From positions 1 through 31,356 of the forward strand of contig CAYGQC010000030.1 in NCBI GenBank assembly GCA_964351875.1: a stretch of 31,356 nt of DNA, written 5' to 3'. The translations under genes and the position numbers were made by a program. The stretch comes from JANSWO01 sp964351875 (GTDB lineage Bacteria > Pseudomonadota > Gammaproteobacteria > Pseudomonadales > Azotimanducaceae). The notes under the pieces were generated by a model. That model saw only the letters and a list, made by a program, of their open reading frames with translations. It was not told the origin of the DNA and did no database searches. This document shows, piece after piece, positions 6,858-15,867 of this stretch. Every line of letters begins with the position of its first letter. Position 1 is the first letter of the stretch.

Positions 6858-9800
6858 GCGATGCCGTCACACCAGCGCCACGGCGTAAGCGAACCAGACG
6901 ACGTAGATGGTGGCTCCTGGTTCCCCTGGTGCTGCTTGTCGGGTTTTTCTGTTGGTTGGCATTCAGTAGCAGCGGCCTTGGCTTTGTCGTGAGTAGCGCA
7001 TCTCGATGGCTGCCGGAAACCGTCACCATCAAGGATGTCGGCGGCCGACTGGTTGGGCCGTTGCGGATTGCGGAAGTCAGCTATAGCGAGGCAGGAACGA
7101 CCGTTTTGATCTCGGGCATCGAGCTGGATTGGCGGCCCTGGGAGCTGTTCTGGAACGATGCTGTGATGATCGAGTCGCTCAGCGTTGCCGGGCTGTCAAT
7201 TGCACGGGAGTCGGAATCATCAACGGATGGCGCGGCCGTCGTACTCGAGCCGATCTCACAGCCTCCGGCGCTGTCTTCTCCCATCGACATTTTTGTTCAG
7301 CGCCTTGCGATCGCGGAGATTCGATACAGCGATGTCTCGTCAAGTATCGACCTGGGCAATCTGGCGCTGTCTGGTAGCTGGCAGGGTGACGAGCTTGAGA
7401 TCGAGAGCCTGACACTCGCTGGCGGCCCGATTGACCTCACCGGTAGCGCGCACATCGACAGCGCTAATGAGTTCAGCCTTGCGATGGACCTGCAGCATTC
7501 GCTCCGGCTGCCTCAGGTTGCGGCGCTGGAAGGAGTGATGTCCCTGCGTGGCGAGTGGGACGATCTTCGGCTGACTTTGCAAACGAAGGCGCCCTATAAG
7601 GTCGGCCTTAACCTCAGCCTTGCGAAGTTGTCGAGCGAACCGAACCTGTCGGGTGATGTGTGGGTGGAGAACGCTGAGCTTCAGAAGATTGCACAGGAAA
7701 TGCCGGCCAGCAATGTGAGCTTGCTGGCCCAGGTTAACGGTGGATTAGCCGGGTTGAACGTTCACGCTCGGGTTGACTATGCCGGCGACAGTGAAACCGG
7801 TACGGGCATACCAGCGCTCTCCGGTCAGACGTCGCTGACCGTGACCACAACGCAAGCAGCCATCGAATCGCTTGTTCTCTCGATAGAAGGGCAGAGCGAT
7901 CCGGTCGAAGCGAGCGGCATCCTTGACTGGGCTGAGGATCTACGAGGTGAGCTCGGCGTGTCCTGGCAATCGCTGGCTTTTGATGTTGCTGACGATCAGC
8001 GTGCGACATCGCGAGGACGACTCTCGGTACAGGGAGGCCTCGACGACTATCGCCTCGCGCTTGACGGGGATGTTGTTGTCGCGGACGTTCGCGCGCCGTT
8101 GCGCGCCCAGGCCTTTGGCGGCCGGGATTTCCTGGCCATTGATACGCTCTCGATCGGCGTAGCCGACGCGGTCATTTCCGGAGATGGTCGTCTGGAATGG
8201 GGTGATGAAGCACAGGCCGCTCGTCGTTCGGTGAGGTTGTTCGCACGAGATGTGAACCCATCGATGTTCGCGCCTCACCTTGACGGACTGTTGGATGCGG
8301 ACGTGGAAATATCTCTCGCCGGTTCATCTGACCAGCTTCACGTGCTTGTCCCTGGCCTCAGCGTTCGAGGCCGCCTTAACGGCCAGGCCGTTAAACTGGA
8401 TGTCTCCGGCGAGTTCGAATCCGGTTCGCTCAGCATTCGCGGGCTTCAAGCTTCAATAGGGCCGAATACATTGATGGCCGAGGGTGTACTCGGTGAGCGT
8501 TCTGACATTACGTTCGATCTTAACGCCCCCGATTTTTCGTTACTTGCGGCGCTTGGCGATGTGTCCGCATCCGGATCGATCAACACCAGTGGCCGGATAA
8601 CAGGCGCGCTCAACTCGCCCCGGCTGCTCGCTGAGCTTACTGCGTCGGAACTGCGATGGTCTGATTATCGGGTTGCGCAGATCTCGTTAACAGCCGATGC
8701 CGGTTTGCAGGCTGCGGATGCCTTCGAGTTGCACCTCGAGTCGGCTGGTTTGCGGTTGGGTGAGGGCGAGCTTGCGTCGCTGCAGATCAGGACCACCGGT
8801 ACGGCCGCCGACCATGCGCTGAGCGTGAATCTGATTGCATCGCAGCCGGATGCCAAAGCGGTTATTCACGCCGATGCAGGCTGGCGGGATAACCAATGGC
8901 GATTCTCCAGCGACTCTGCTGAGCTCTCGGCTTCCGCTGGTGGTGTAACGCGACAGTTGGTTCTCTCGGCGCCTTTCAGCGGCGTTGTTGCTGCGGGCAG
9001 AGTCGTTGTCGAGGGTCTCTGCCTGGCTGTCGATTCGAAAGCGAAGGTGTGCGGTGACGCGCTGTTGTCCGATGAACGCCGTTCGGCAGGACTAGTGATA
9101 GAGGGCTTTGATCTTGCTCTGCTTGAACCGTGGCTGCCCCCCGATATTCGGTTCACAGGCATTCTCTCGGGCTCGGCCGAATGGCCCGGTGACGTCAGGG
9201 GTCTTACGGCCGACTTTTCCTGGCGATCTCCGGCGTTTGCGTTGAGAGACGGCGGCAAGTGGTTCGATCCTGTTCAGTTTGATGATTCTTCCTTGCGCGT
9301 GGGTCCGGACGGGGAAGCCCTGCTCGTGGCGATCGCCTTTCCCGGCGATCGGCAACGGCTGCTCGCGACGGCGCGACTGACGCCTCTTGAACAAGCCGCA
9401 ACATCTGACTGGCCGCTGTCGGCGGATGTAGAACTGGAGCTGCCGCGGCTCGGCTTCCTAGCCTCAGTCTCGCCGCTGGTACAGTCGCTCAAAGGTCGGG
9501 CAAGCGGTGCAGTCAACGTCTCGGGCAGCCTGGCCAATCCAATTTTCGCGGCGAACGTCGACGTTGTTCTGCCGTCGGTCACTCTGGTTGAGCCGACGCT
9601 AACCCTGAAAGACACCTCACTCGTGCTGACAACGGTGGCTGATGTCATTGCTGTAGAGGCGCGGAGCCACAGCGGCGGCGGTCAGCTAAACGTGCGAGGC
9701 GAGCTGCGCCCTTCGGACGATTGGGCGTTTAACGGCCGCATATCCGGCGAGAAATTTCGCGTGAGCGATAGTGCGCAGGTGCGCATCGATGTCAGCCCGG

Positions 9801-10678
9801 ACGTTGAGCTGAAGCTTAACGGAGGCTTGCTCGAACTGTCCGGGCGGGTAGATGTCCCTTATGCGGATATTGCGCTCGCTCAGCTACCCGAAGGCGCGGT
9901 CACTGTCAGTCCCGATCAAGTAATCGTCAGTGAGGCTGAAACCGATACCACGGAGGCCGTCTCGATATCAGCGGATCTGGTGCTGGCGCTCGGTGACAGC
10001 GTCACGTTCTCCGGGTTGGGTCTGGACGCGACGTTTGGTGGTGAGTTGCAGATTCGCGAACGCCCAGGCCGGGCGACTTCTGCGACTGGTGAAGTGCTGG
10101 TTCGACAGGGGGCCTATCAGGCTTACGGCCAGGACCTTACGATCGAGCGAGGCCGCCTGTTGTTTGCCGGCGGGGCAATCGATGCGCCTGGTCTGGATGT
10201 CCGTGCGGCCCGTCAAGCGACTCCCGATGTGCGAGTCGGCGTCGATGTACGCGGCTCGCTGCAGTCACCCCAGCTTACTGTGTTCTCAGACCCCGCTATG
10301 CCGTCGTCGGATCAGATTGCGTACCTCGTGCTTGGTCGCCCACTGTCAGATAGCTCGTCCGAAGAGCAGTCAGCGCTACGGCAGGCGGCGCTCGCGCTTG
10401 GTGTACGCGGCGGTCGTCTGGTAACGGATCGGCTGGGGGAGCGCCTTGCAGTCGATACCATCGGCATCGAAAGTGCGCCTGGTACCGGCAACGACCAGGC
10501 AGCGTTGGTGATCGGGAAATACCTGACACCGAAACTCTATGTCAGCTACGGCTATGGCCTGTTCGAACCGATTTCTACGCTACGCCTTGAGTATCAGCTC
10601 AACCGACTGTGGCGAATCGTCACCGAATCGAGCAATGAAGCGACTGGCGGTGATATCGAATGGGTGATGGAAAAGTAG
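6854..10678 (+). CDS. tamB: TamB, translocation and assembly module inner-membrane protein
   Basis: This 1274-residue protein starts with GTG within a GTGA overlap of the tamA stop, implying translational coupling. An N-terminal basic segment (residues 9-18) and one transmembrane helix (about 19-40, WWLLVPLVLLVGFFCWLAF) anchor it in the inner membrane. The remainder is a long repetitive beta structure, expected to form the hydrophobic groove of AsmA/TamB-type proteins spanning the periplasm. The C-terminal 300 or so residues are the TamB (DUF490) domain, with the hallmark QIAYLVLGRPLSDSS, GKYLTPKLYVSYGYGLFEP and LRLEYQLNRLWRI. The length is similar to other TamB proteins. With TamA it forms the TAM complex. 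Confidence 0.95.
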   Translation: MSDAVTPAPRRKRTRRRRWWLLVPLVLLVGFFCWLAFSSSGLGFVVSSASRWLPETVTIKDVGGRLVGPLRIAEVSYSEAGTTVLISGIELDWRPWELFWNDAVMIESLSVAGLSIARESESSTDGAAVVLEPISQPPALSSPIDIFVQRLAIAEIRYSDVSSSIDLGNLALSGSWQGDELEIESLTLAGGPIDLTGSAHIDSANEFSLAMDLQHSLRLPQVAALEGVMSLRGEWDDLRLTLQTKAPYKVGLNLSLAKLSSEPNLSGDVWVENAELQKIAQEMPASNVSLLAQVNGGLAGLNVHARVDYAGDSETGTGIPALSGQTSLTVTTTQAAIESLVLSIEGQSDPVEASGILDWAEDLRGELGVSWQSLAFDVADDQRATSRGRLSVQGGLDDYRLALDGDVVVADVRAPLRAQAFGGRDFLAIDTLSIGVADAVISGDGRLEWGDEAQAARRSVRLFARDVNPSMFAPHLDGLLDADVEISLAGSSDQLHVLVPGLSVRGRLNGQAVKLDVSGEFESGSLSIRGLQASIGPNTLMAEGVLGERSDITFDLNAPDFSLLAALGDVSASGSINTSGRITGALNSPRLLAELTASELRWSDYRVAQISLTADAGLQAADAFELHLESAGLRLGEGELASLQIRTTGTAADHALSVNLIASQPDAKAVIHADAGWRDNQWRFSSDSAELSASAGGVTRQLVLSAPFSGVVAAGRVVVEGLCLAVDSKAKVCGDALLSDERRSAGLVIEGFDLALLEPWLPPDIRFTGILSGSAEWPGDVRGLTADFSWRSPAFALRDGGKWFDPVQFDDSSLRVGPDGEALLVAIAFPGDRQRLLATARLTPLEQAATSDWPLSADVELELPRLGFLASVSPLVQSLKGRASGAVNVSGSLANPIFAANVDVVLPSVTLVEPTLTLKDTSLVLTTVADVIAVEARSHSGGGQLNVRGELRPSDDWAFNGRISGEKFRVSDSAQVRIDVSPDVELKLNGGLLELSGRVDVPYADIALAQLPEGAVTVSPDQVIVSEAETDTTEAVSISADLVLALGDSVTFSGLGLDATFGGELQIRERPGRATSATGEVLVRQGAYQAYGQDLTIERGRLLFAGGAIDAPGLDVRAARQATPDVRVGVDVRGSLQSPQLTVFSDPAMPSSDQIAYLVLGRPLSDSSSEEQSALRQAALALGVRGGRLVTDRLGERLAVDTIGIESAPGTGNDQAALVIGKYLTPKLYVSYGYGLFEPISTLRLEYQLNRLWRIVTESSNEATGGDIEWVMEK

Positions 10679-10790
10679 GTGCAACGATCGCGATTTGTCC
10701 GGATGTCACCTGTTCCCGTTAACATGGAGGTGTCGCGGCCCGAGGGGTTTTGCGAGCTTTGTGAAACTTATCGCAAGAGTATTGGAAACG

Positions 10791-12146
10791 ATGGATAGAC
10801 GACGTTTTCTTGGGACAGCCATGGCCGGTGCTGGTCTTGCTGGCTGCTCACCTGCAGCCCCCCTTTATCGTGGTGGTCCCTATGGACCGTTGCGTCCAGC
10901 GATCGACGAGGCTACAGGCCTGCCGCTGCTTTCCCTGCCGGAGGGATTTCGCTATCGCTCGTTCAGTTGGGCTGGCGAGGCTATGAGCAACGGTGCGCCC
11001 ACGCCCATGAGACACGATGGTATGGCGGTGATTGCCGAACGCGACAACCAACTCGTGTTGGTTCGCAATCATGAGGTGTTTGATGCAGAGGGCAGTTTTG
11101 CACCGGAGGCAATCAGCTACGATTTTCCAGGCGGTGCGGGCACGACGACGCTCACCTTCGATCTGACGAGCGAGAAGGTAACCAAGGTTGTGCCGTCGTT
11201 GTCGGGTACTGTCGCCAACTGCTGTGGCGGGCCAACGCCGCATGGAACCTGGCTTACCTGTGAAGAAGGCGTTGTCACCGATGGCAAGGTCAGTGGTGGC
11301 TGGGCCAGCGGATTCAGTACGCCGCTAAAGAAACCGCACGGTTTCGTTTTCGAAGTGCCCGCTTTCGGGGAGACCAAACCGGAACCGATTGTCGATATGG
11401 GCCAGTTTGCGCATGAAGCCGTTGCTGTCGACCCAACCAGCGGTATTGTTTACCTCACGGAAGACAGAAAACCCGAGGCTGGTTTCTATCGCTTCCTTCC
11501 CAATACGCCCGGCCAGTACGCGGAGGGCGGAACGCTCGAAATGCTGAGGGCCAAGGGTGCAGGCGATCTGCGCGAGGGGCTTGTGACCGGAAACCTGTTC
11601 GATGTGGACTGGGTGCGAATAGAAAATCCATCTCAAGGTAATACGCCTGGGTCAAACGACGGCGCCGGCTGCTTCAACCAGGGCAAGCGGGCGGGTGGAA
11701 GCTCGTTCACGCGTTTGGAAGGTTGCTGGTATCGCGATGGCACGGTCTTCTTTACCGCGACGGACGGCGGCGATGCGGGCAAAGGCCAGGTTTTCCGCCT
11801 TGATGTTGCAGGGCGAACATTGGCCCAGGTCTATCAGTCGCCGGGTAAGGATGTGCTCGACAGCCCAGACAATTTGACGATTTCTCCCAACGGAACGGTG
11901 ATCTTGTGTGAGGACGGAGACCGCGACGGCATGTTGCTGCACGGGCTTACCCCGATGGGCGAGCTGTTTCCGATAGCGCGCAACACCGTCAATTTGAACG
12001 GTGAGCACCTGGGCATTTCCGGCGACTATTCCGATTCCGAATGGTGTGGCGCCTGCTTTTCACCGGATGGCCAATGGCTCTTTGCAAACATACAAAAGCC
12101 AGGCATTACGGTAGCGATTACGGGGCCTTGGGATCACGCGGCCTAG
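10791..12146 (+). CDS. PhoX/DUF839-family protein, TAT lipoprotein
   Basis: This second, shorter PhoX-like protein has 451 residues from the chosen ATG, which is preceded by GGAA at a suitable distance. The N-terminus combines a twin-arginine motif (DRRRFLG, residues 2-8) with a lipobox (LAGC, Cys19), so it is predicted to be exported folded and lipid-anchored. The family signature is GTWLTCEEG (C157, E158, E159), the cysteine being the iron ligand in characterised PhoX; RNHEVF and CFSPDGQWLFANIQ are also typical of DUF839. It is about 160 residues shorter than the copy at 1643, so substrate or activity may differ. The next gene begins 5 bases after its stop. An in-frame start at 10695 would bury the TAT motif inside the protein and was rejected. 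Confidence 0.88.
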   Translation: MDRRRFLGTAMAGAGLAGCSPAAPLYRGGPYGPLRPAIDEATGLPLLSLPEGFRYRSFSWAGEAMSNGAPTPMRHDGMAVIAERDNQLVLVRNHEVFDAEGSFAPEAISYDFPGGAGTTTLTFDLTSEKVTKVVPSLSGTVANCCGGPTPHGTWLTCEEGVVTDGKVSGGWASGFSTPLKKPHGFVFEVPAFGETKPEPIVDMGQFAHEAVAVDPTSGIVYLTEDRKPEAGFYRFLPNTPGQYAEGGTLEMLRAKGAGDLREGLVTGNLFDVDWVRIENPSQGNTPGSNDGAGCFNQGKRAGGSSFTRLEGCWYRDGTVFFTATDGGDAGKGQVFRLDVAGRTLAQVYQSPGKDVLDSPDNLTISPNGTVILCEDGDRDGMLLHGLTPMGELFPIARNTVNLNGEHLGISGDYSDSEWCGACFSPDGQWLFANIQKPGITVAITGPWDHAA

Positions 12147-12151
12147 CTGGC

Positions 12152-13024
12152 GTGAGCCAGGTCTCTCTAGAACACGCGGGCTGGTTCTTGCAGCTCGACC
12201 CTGCGCTGGGTGGCAGTGTTTTGCGCCTTCAGCAGATGGGTGTCGATATGCTGCGGCCCGCAGCGAGGCCCTGCGCCAGCCCGCTTGACAGCGCGGCGTT
12301 CCCATTGCTCCCATTTGTCGGTCGTATTGATCATGGCCGTTTTACGCTGGATGGCCGATTGATAGAACTTGGCGCTACCTCTGGCGCCGAACCGCATGCG
12401 CTGCATGGTCATGGTTGGCGCGCTTGTTGGGATGCTCGGACGAGTCTTCCCGATCGCGTCGTTCTGGATTACGAACACGCGCCGGACACATGGCCCTGGC
12501 ACTATTCTGCGCAGCAGGTCTTTCTACTCGAGGAAGAGGCGCTGACGCTCAAGCTATCGATACGCAATCTATCGGCTGAGCCCATGCCGGCTGGACTTGG
12601 ATGGCATTCGTACTTTGCGAAAGACGGTGCACGTCTGAATGCGCCCGTTCAACGTTGGTGGCCGGGTGGTGCTGACAGCGTACCGACGCTATCTCAGGAC
12701 ATTGCTCGAAACGGTGTTCTGGAGGACGTTGACCTCACAACGCTCTCCCTGGACAACGCCTTTCAGCGAATAGATAGCCTTGCGTCGATAGAGTGGCCAG
12801 AGCGCAGGCAGCGGTTGGAGATGGAAACCACCGCGAACCTTAGCCATTGCCTCGTGTATACACCCGAAGGCGAAAATTTCTTCTGTTACGAGCCGGTCAG
12901 TCATGCTCCGAATGCGCACAACTCGGAAGAACCGGCGGCACTAACGGGTCTGGAATGGCTTCGCACCGGAGAGGTCATGTCGGCGACAATCCGACTGCGA
13001 AGCGTGCGAAACGACGCGGGTTAG
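12152..13024 (+). CDS. Aldose 1-epimerase (GalM/mutarotase family)
   Basis: The enzyme interconverts alpha and beta anomers of free aldoses, or a related sugar substrate. From a GTG placed 5 bases after the preceding stop it has 290 residues, the usual family size. The core motifs are visible: NHG-like ALHGHGW (H85), the catalytic-type histidine in GLGWHSYF (H152), and the catalytic-type glutamate in ENFFCYEPVSHAPNAHN (E247). An earlier in-frame ATG at 12041 lies inside the upstream gene and gives an unrelated leader, so I chose the GTG; no strong ribosome binding site is visible and translation is probably coupled. No signal peptide is seen, so it is cytoplasmic. Its stop abuts the stop of the convergent YHS gene with no spacing. 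Confidence 0.82.
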   Translation: MSQVSLEHAGWFLQLDPALGGSVLRLQQMGVDMLRPAARPCASPLDSAAFPLLPFVGRIDHGRFTLDGRLIELGATSGAEPHALHGHGWRACWDARTSLPDRVVLDYEHAPDTWPWHYSAQQVFLLEEEALTLKLSIRNLSAEPMPAGLGWHSYFAKDGARLNAPVQRWWPGGADSVPTLSQDIARNGVLEDVDLTTLSLDNAFQRIDSLASIEWPERRQRLEMETTANLSHCLVYTPEGENFFCYEPVSHAPNAHNSEEPAALTGLEWLRTGEVMSATIRLRSVRNDAG

Positions 13025-13483
13025 TTAGTTGATGACGCCGGGCCAGTTGTTGTCTGCAGCAATGATGTAGTCATCGCGCATTTCCAGCCACATCGCCTTT
13101 ATCTTCGCGTTGTAGTTTAGATAGAGCTTGCCGTCGACAATCTCAAATTGTTCGGGCTCGATGCCTGCAGTACTGTTCTTCGCCACCGCGTACGCACAGT
13201 AGCCGCCGTATTGAGGCGCGTATTTCTCAGGGTTTGCGAGGAAAAGATCACGATTCTGAGCGCTGGCAAAGCGCCACTTGGCGTCCATCCAGGTGGTTTC
13301 GAATTCGCGGCTGCCTTTAACCGGGCTGTTCTGCGTGAAGTAGGCAACGGTGTCATAACCTTCGATCGCGACGTTGCCGAAGAGCGTGCTATTGATCGCG
13401 TCTTTGGCGCTCGCGGTTTGAGCACCCAAGCTCAGGCTTAACAGAATTGCCGACAGGAAAATGGTTTTCAGTGCGGTGACCAT
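13025..13483 (-). CDS. YHS-domain exported protein
   Basis: This 152-residue protein has a Sec signal peptide (hydrophobic residues 5-20, cleavage after ASA at about 26). The YHS domain occupies about residues 35-100, with the typical sequence order AIEGYDTVAYF, VKGSREFETTWMDAKWRFAS, NRDLFLANPEKYAPQYGGYCAYAV and a C-terminal DGKLYLNYN. YHS domains are small metal-associated modules, sometimes linked to copper or other heavy metals, and their role is poorly defined. Cys96 is a possible metal ligand. It is the last gene of the eight-gene Rieske operon, 21 bases after DUF1622. Its stop is directly adjacent to the convergent epimerase stop, so any terminator must lie inside the opposing gene. Confidence 0.85.
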   Translation of the reverse strand: MVTALKTIFLSAILLSLSLGAQTASAKDAINSTLFGNVAIEGYDTVAYFTQNSPVKGSREFETTWMDAKWRFASAQNRDLFLANPEKYAPQYGGYCAYAVAKNSTAGIEPEQFEIVDGKLYLNYNAKIKAMWLEMRDDYIIAADNNWPGVIN

Positions 13484-13504
13484 GTGTTTCTCGATTGGGT
13501 TTGC

Positions 13505-13855
13505 TCAGTGTTTGTGCTCTGCCGCGATCTCAGCTACTTCCCGGTTTAGGAAAAAGCTGATGGCTGTGCGGATAACAACTAAAGCTGAGACAAAGGCGAG
13601 GTCCATGAGTTCCCGAGATAGCACCGTGTGAATGATGTCTGAGGCGATCATGAACTCGAGCCCGAGGAGGATATAGCTACCTAGACCTATGCGGACATGC
13701 TGAAGCTTGTGTGTTGTGTCACCTGATTGGAATCGAGCTAGCTCGGCGCGTATAAGGCCGAATGAAGACAGCACGAAGCCATATAGGATGATTCCGATGC
13801 CGAACAGGTCGATCAGAACGGCGGCTTGCTCAAGGTAGTGATTGATCGTGTCCAT
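13505..13855 (-). CDS. DUF1622-family membrane protein
   Basis: This 116-residue protein matches the DUF1622 pattern: an N-terminal helix (AAVLIDLFGIGIILYGFVLSS), a soluble turn with RIGLGSYILLGLEFMIASDI, and a third helix (LAFVSALVVIRTAISFFLNREV). The conserved GLEFMIASDI segment is the best family marker. Three transmembrane helices are likely. Its function is unknown. It starts 2 bases after the stop of the Rieske/ThDP gene, so it is almost certainly co-transcribed, which suggests that its membrane role serves the redox proteins of the operon. Confidence 0.85.
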   Translation of the reverse strand: MDTINHYLEQAAVLIDLFGIGIILYGFVLSSFGLIRAELARFQSGDTTHKLQHVRIGLGSYILLGLEFMIASDIIHTVLSRELMDLAFVSALVVIRTAISFFLNREVAEIAAEHKH

Positions 13856-13857
13856 TA

Positions 13858-15849
13858 TCAGACCAACTGTACGTCGGTCATGATCTCAACGATGCTTGGT
13901 CCGTCCTGTGCCATCGCCGACTCGACAGCAGCGCGAATGTCGCTGTCCTGCTCCACGCGCACGCCATGTCCGCCGCAGAGTTTGGCGAACTCGGCGAACG
14001 ATGGGTTGAGCAGAGAGGTTTGCCATACTTGCCACTCGCCCGCCATTTGCTCTTTCGAGATCTTCCCGAGTTCGCTGTTGTTCAGCAGTATGTGCACGAT
14101 CTTCATGCCGTACTTGACGGCTGTGGTGAACTCAGCGAGGTATTGGCCGAAGCCGCCGTCGCCCGATATCGAGAACACAGGCCGTCCGTGATAGTCGGCT
14201 TCCGCCTGGGTTGCGGACCATGCGCCCATTGCTGCTGGGAACGAAAAGCCAATGGAGCCGAGGTAGCCTGACATCAAGACGCGCTGTCCGGGGCGCGTTT
14301 CGAAGTAGCGGCCAAAGCTGTAGGTGTTGTTGCCGACATCGGCTGCGATGACTGCGTTGTCCGGGATCAGATCCGAGAGCGTCTCAAACAGGATCGCAGA
14401 GTTTATTCCTTTGCCTCGATTGTCTCGTGTGCGGCTACGCTTCTCCTCGCGCCAGATTGACCAACGTGTGTTGAGCTCACTGGATTGATCGATTGCGGCG
14501 AGGCTCTTGGGTAGCGCCGTGATAATGCTGTCCACGGCCGGCGCGATACTGCTCAGTACTGGCAGTTCGACTTCGTGGAATTTTCCGAGCGCCATTGGGT
14601 CGGCATCGATCTGAATGGTCGGCTTTTTCTTTTCGATACCGGTGTGGTTTGAGAACGAGGCGCCGAACACGAGCTGCAGGTCGCATTCGTTCATGAACCA
14701 ACTGGCGATAGGCGTGCCAGACCGGCCCAATACGCCCGCCGCTAGGGGATGGCTGTCTGCGATCTGTCTCTTTGCTTTGAACGTCGTCACTACCGGGCAC
14801 GTGAGTTTCTCAGCGAGAGCCGTGATCGCGGCCATGTCGTTGCGCGCGCCGTAGCCGACAATGATGAGCGGCCGCTGGGCGATCGCGATTCGCTCAGCTG
14901 CGCTCGCAATGGTGGCATCGTCGGTCGATATGTCGGTGCTTGTCATGCGCCCAAAGGGCGTGGCGGCGATGGCATCAGGCGCAGGCAATACCTGCACTTC
15001 GTCCGGGAAGATCAGATTGGCGACGTCTCGATTGACGATCGCATTCTTCATGGCCAACGTCATGAGTTCTGCGTGCCTAGAGCTGTGTAATACGGTTTGG
15101 CTGAACTGGCTAACCGCATCAAACGCGCTGGCTAAATCGATTTCCTGGAAAGCGCCGGGCCCCAGCACCTGGGTATCGACTTGGCCCGTTAGCGCGAGCA
15201 CCGGCGCGCGATCAACCTTGGCATCCCACAATCCGGTCAACAGGTTTGTCGCACCAGGTCCGGCGATCGCCAGACACGCCGCCGGCCGGCCGGTGAGCTT
15301 TGCATAGCCCGAGCAGGCAAATGCGGCAGCTGCCTCATGGCGAACACCGATGAACGTTAACCGGCCTTGCTCTTCTTCCAGGCGAAGCGCCTCTGCGAGC
15401 CCTAGGTTTGAATGGCCGACAATGCCGAAAACGGCTTTTACGCCCCAGTTCGTCATGGTTCTGGCCATCACGTCAGAGACTGTTTGCGTAGCCTGGGTAG
15501 CCTGGGTAGCCTGTTCGATACCCACGTAGATTCCGTCGGATCGAACCTCTACCGGAAACATCTCCTGACCGGGATCATCGTGTGCGCCCGGTGGCTTGCC
15601 GGTTTTCGGATCGAAATCCCAACCGTGCCATGGGCAACGAATCCAGCACTCATCATCCACGCCGATCTCGATAGAACCTTCACCCAATGGGCCGCCCTGA
15701 TGCGGACAACGATTGTCCATAGCGGTGAATTCGCCGCGGAAGTTGGTCAAGCAGATGCTGCGCGTGCCCGCGGTGACCGTCTTCACTCGGTCTGTCGCCA
15801 ACTCATCCGTTTCGGCGACTTTAGTCCAGTCGAGAGAATTGTTCGTCAT
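13858..15849 (-). CDS. Rieske [2Fe-2S] domain fused to a pyruvate-oxidase-like ThDP enzyme
   Basis: This 663-residue protein has two parts. Residues 1-112 are a Rieske ferredoxin domain with complete cluster ligands (C48 and H50 in CPH; C72 and H75 in CPWHGW). After a short repetitive linker (QATQATQATQ, about 113-122) comes a full-length thiamine-diphosphate enzyme of the acetolactate synthase/pyruvate oxidase superfamily. It shows the catalytic glutamate E172 in VRHEAAAAFA, AIAGPGATNLLTGLWDA, and the ThDP/Mg motif starting at GDG (563) and ending in NN (590-591) within NNSELGKISKEQ, which is most like quinone-dependent pyruvate oxidases (PoxB). It lacks the extra C-terminal lipid-binding tail of E. 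coli PoxB, so the Rieske domain may carry electrons to a membrane partner instead. The 2-oxo acid substrate is not certain. It lies fourth from the end of the operon, 18 bases after the membrane-anchored Cys/His protein. Confidence 0.9.
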   Translation of the reverse strand: MTNNSLDWTKVAETDELATDRVKTVTAGTRSICLTNFRGEFTAMDNRCPHQGGPLGEGSIEIGVDDECWIRCPWHGWDFDPKTGKPPGAHDDPGQEMFPVEVRSDGIYVGIEQATQATQATQTVSDVMARTMTNWGVKAVFGIVGHSNLGLAEALRLEEEQGRLTFIGVRHEAAAAFACSGYAKLTGRPAACLAIAGPGATNLLTGLWDAKVDRAPVLALTGQVDTQVLGPGAFQEIDLASAFDAVSQFSQTVLHSSRHAELMTLAMKNAIVNRDVANLIFPDEVQVLPAPDAIAATPFGRMTSTDISTDDATIASAAERIAIAQRPLIIVGYGARNDMAAITALAEKLTCPVVTTFKAKRQIADSHPLAAGVLGRSGTPIASWFMNECDLQLVFGASFSNHTGIEKKKPTIQIDADPMALGKFHEVELPVLSSIAPAVDSIITALPKSLAAIDQSSELNTRWSIWREEKRSRTRDNRGKGINSAILFETLSDLIPDNAVIAADVGNNTYSFGRYFETRPGQRVLMSGYLGSIGFSFPAAMGAWSATQAEADYHGRPVFSISGDGGFGQYLAEFTTAVKYGMKIVHILLNNSELGKISKEQMAGEWQVWQTSLLNPSFAEFAKLCGGHGVRVEQDSDIRAAVESAMAQDGPSIVEIMTDVQLV
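15488..15513 (-). repeat. 9-bp tandem repeat in the Rieske-ThDP linker
   Basis: GTAGCCTGG occurs nearly three times in tandem and encodes the QAT repeats joining the two domains. Because the unit is a multiple of three, slippage would change linker length without breaking the frame. Confidence 0.9.
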
Positions 15850-15867
15850 ATCGGTGAGCCTTTGCGA

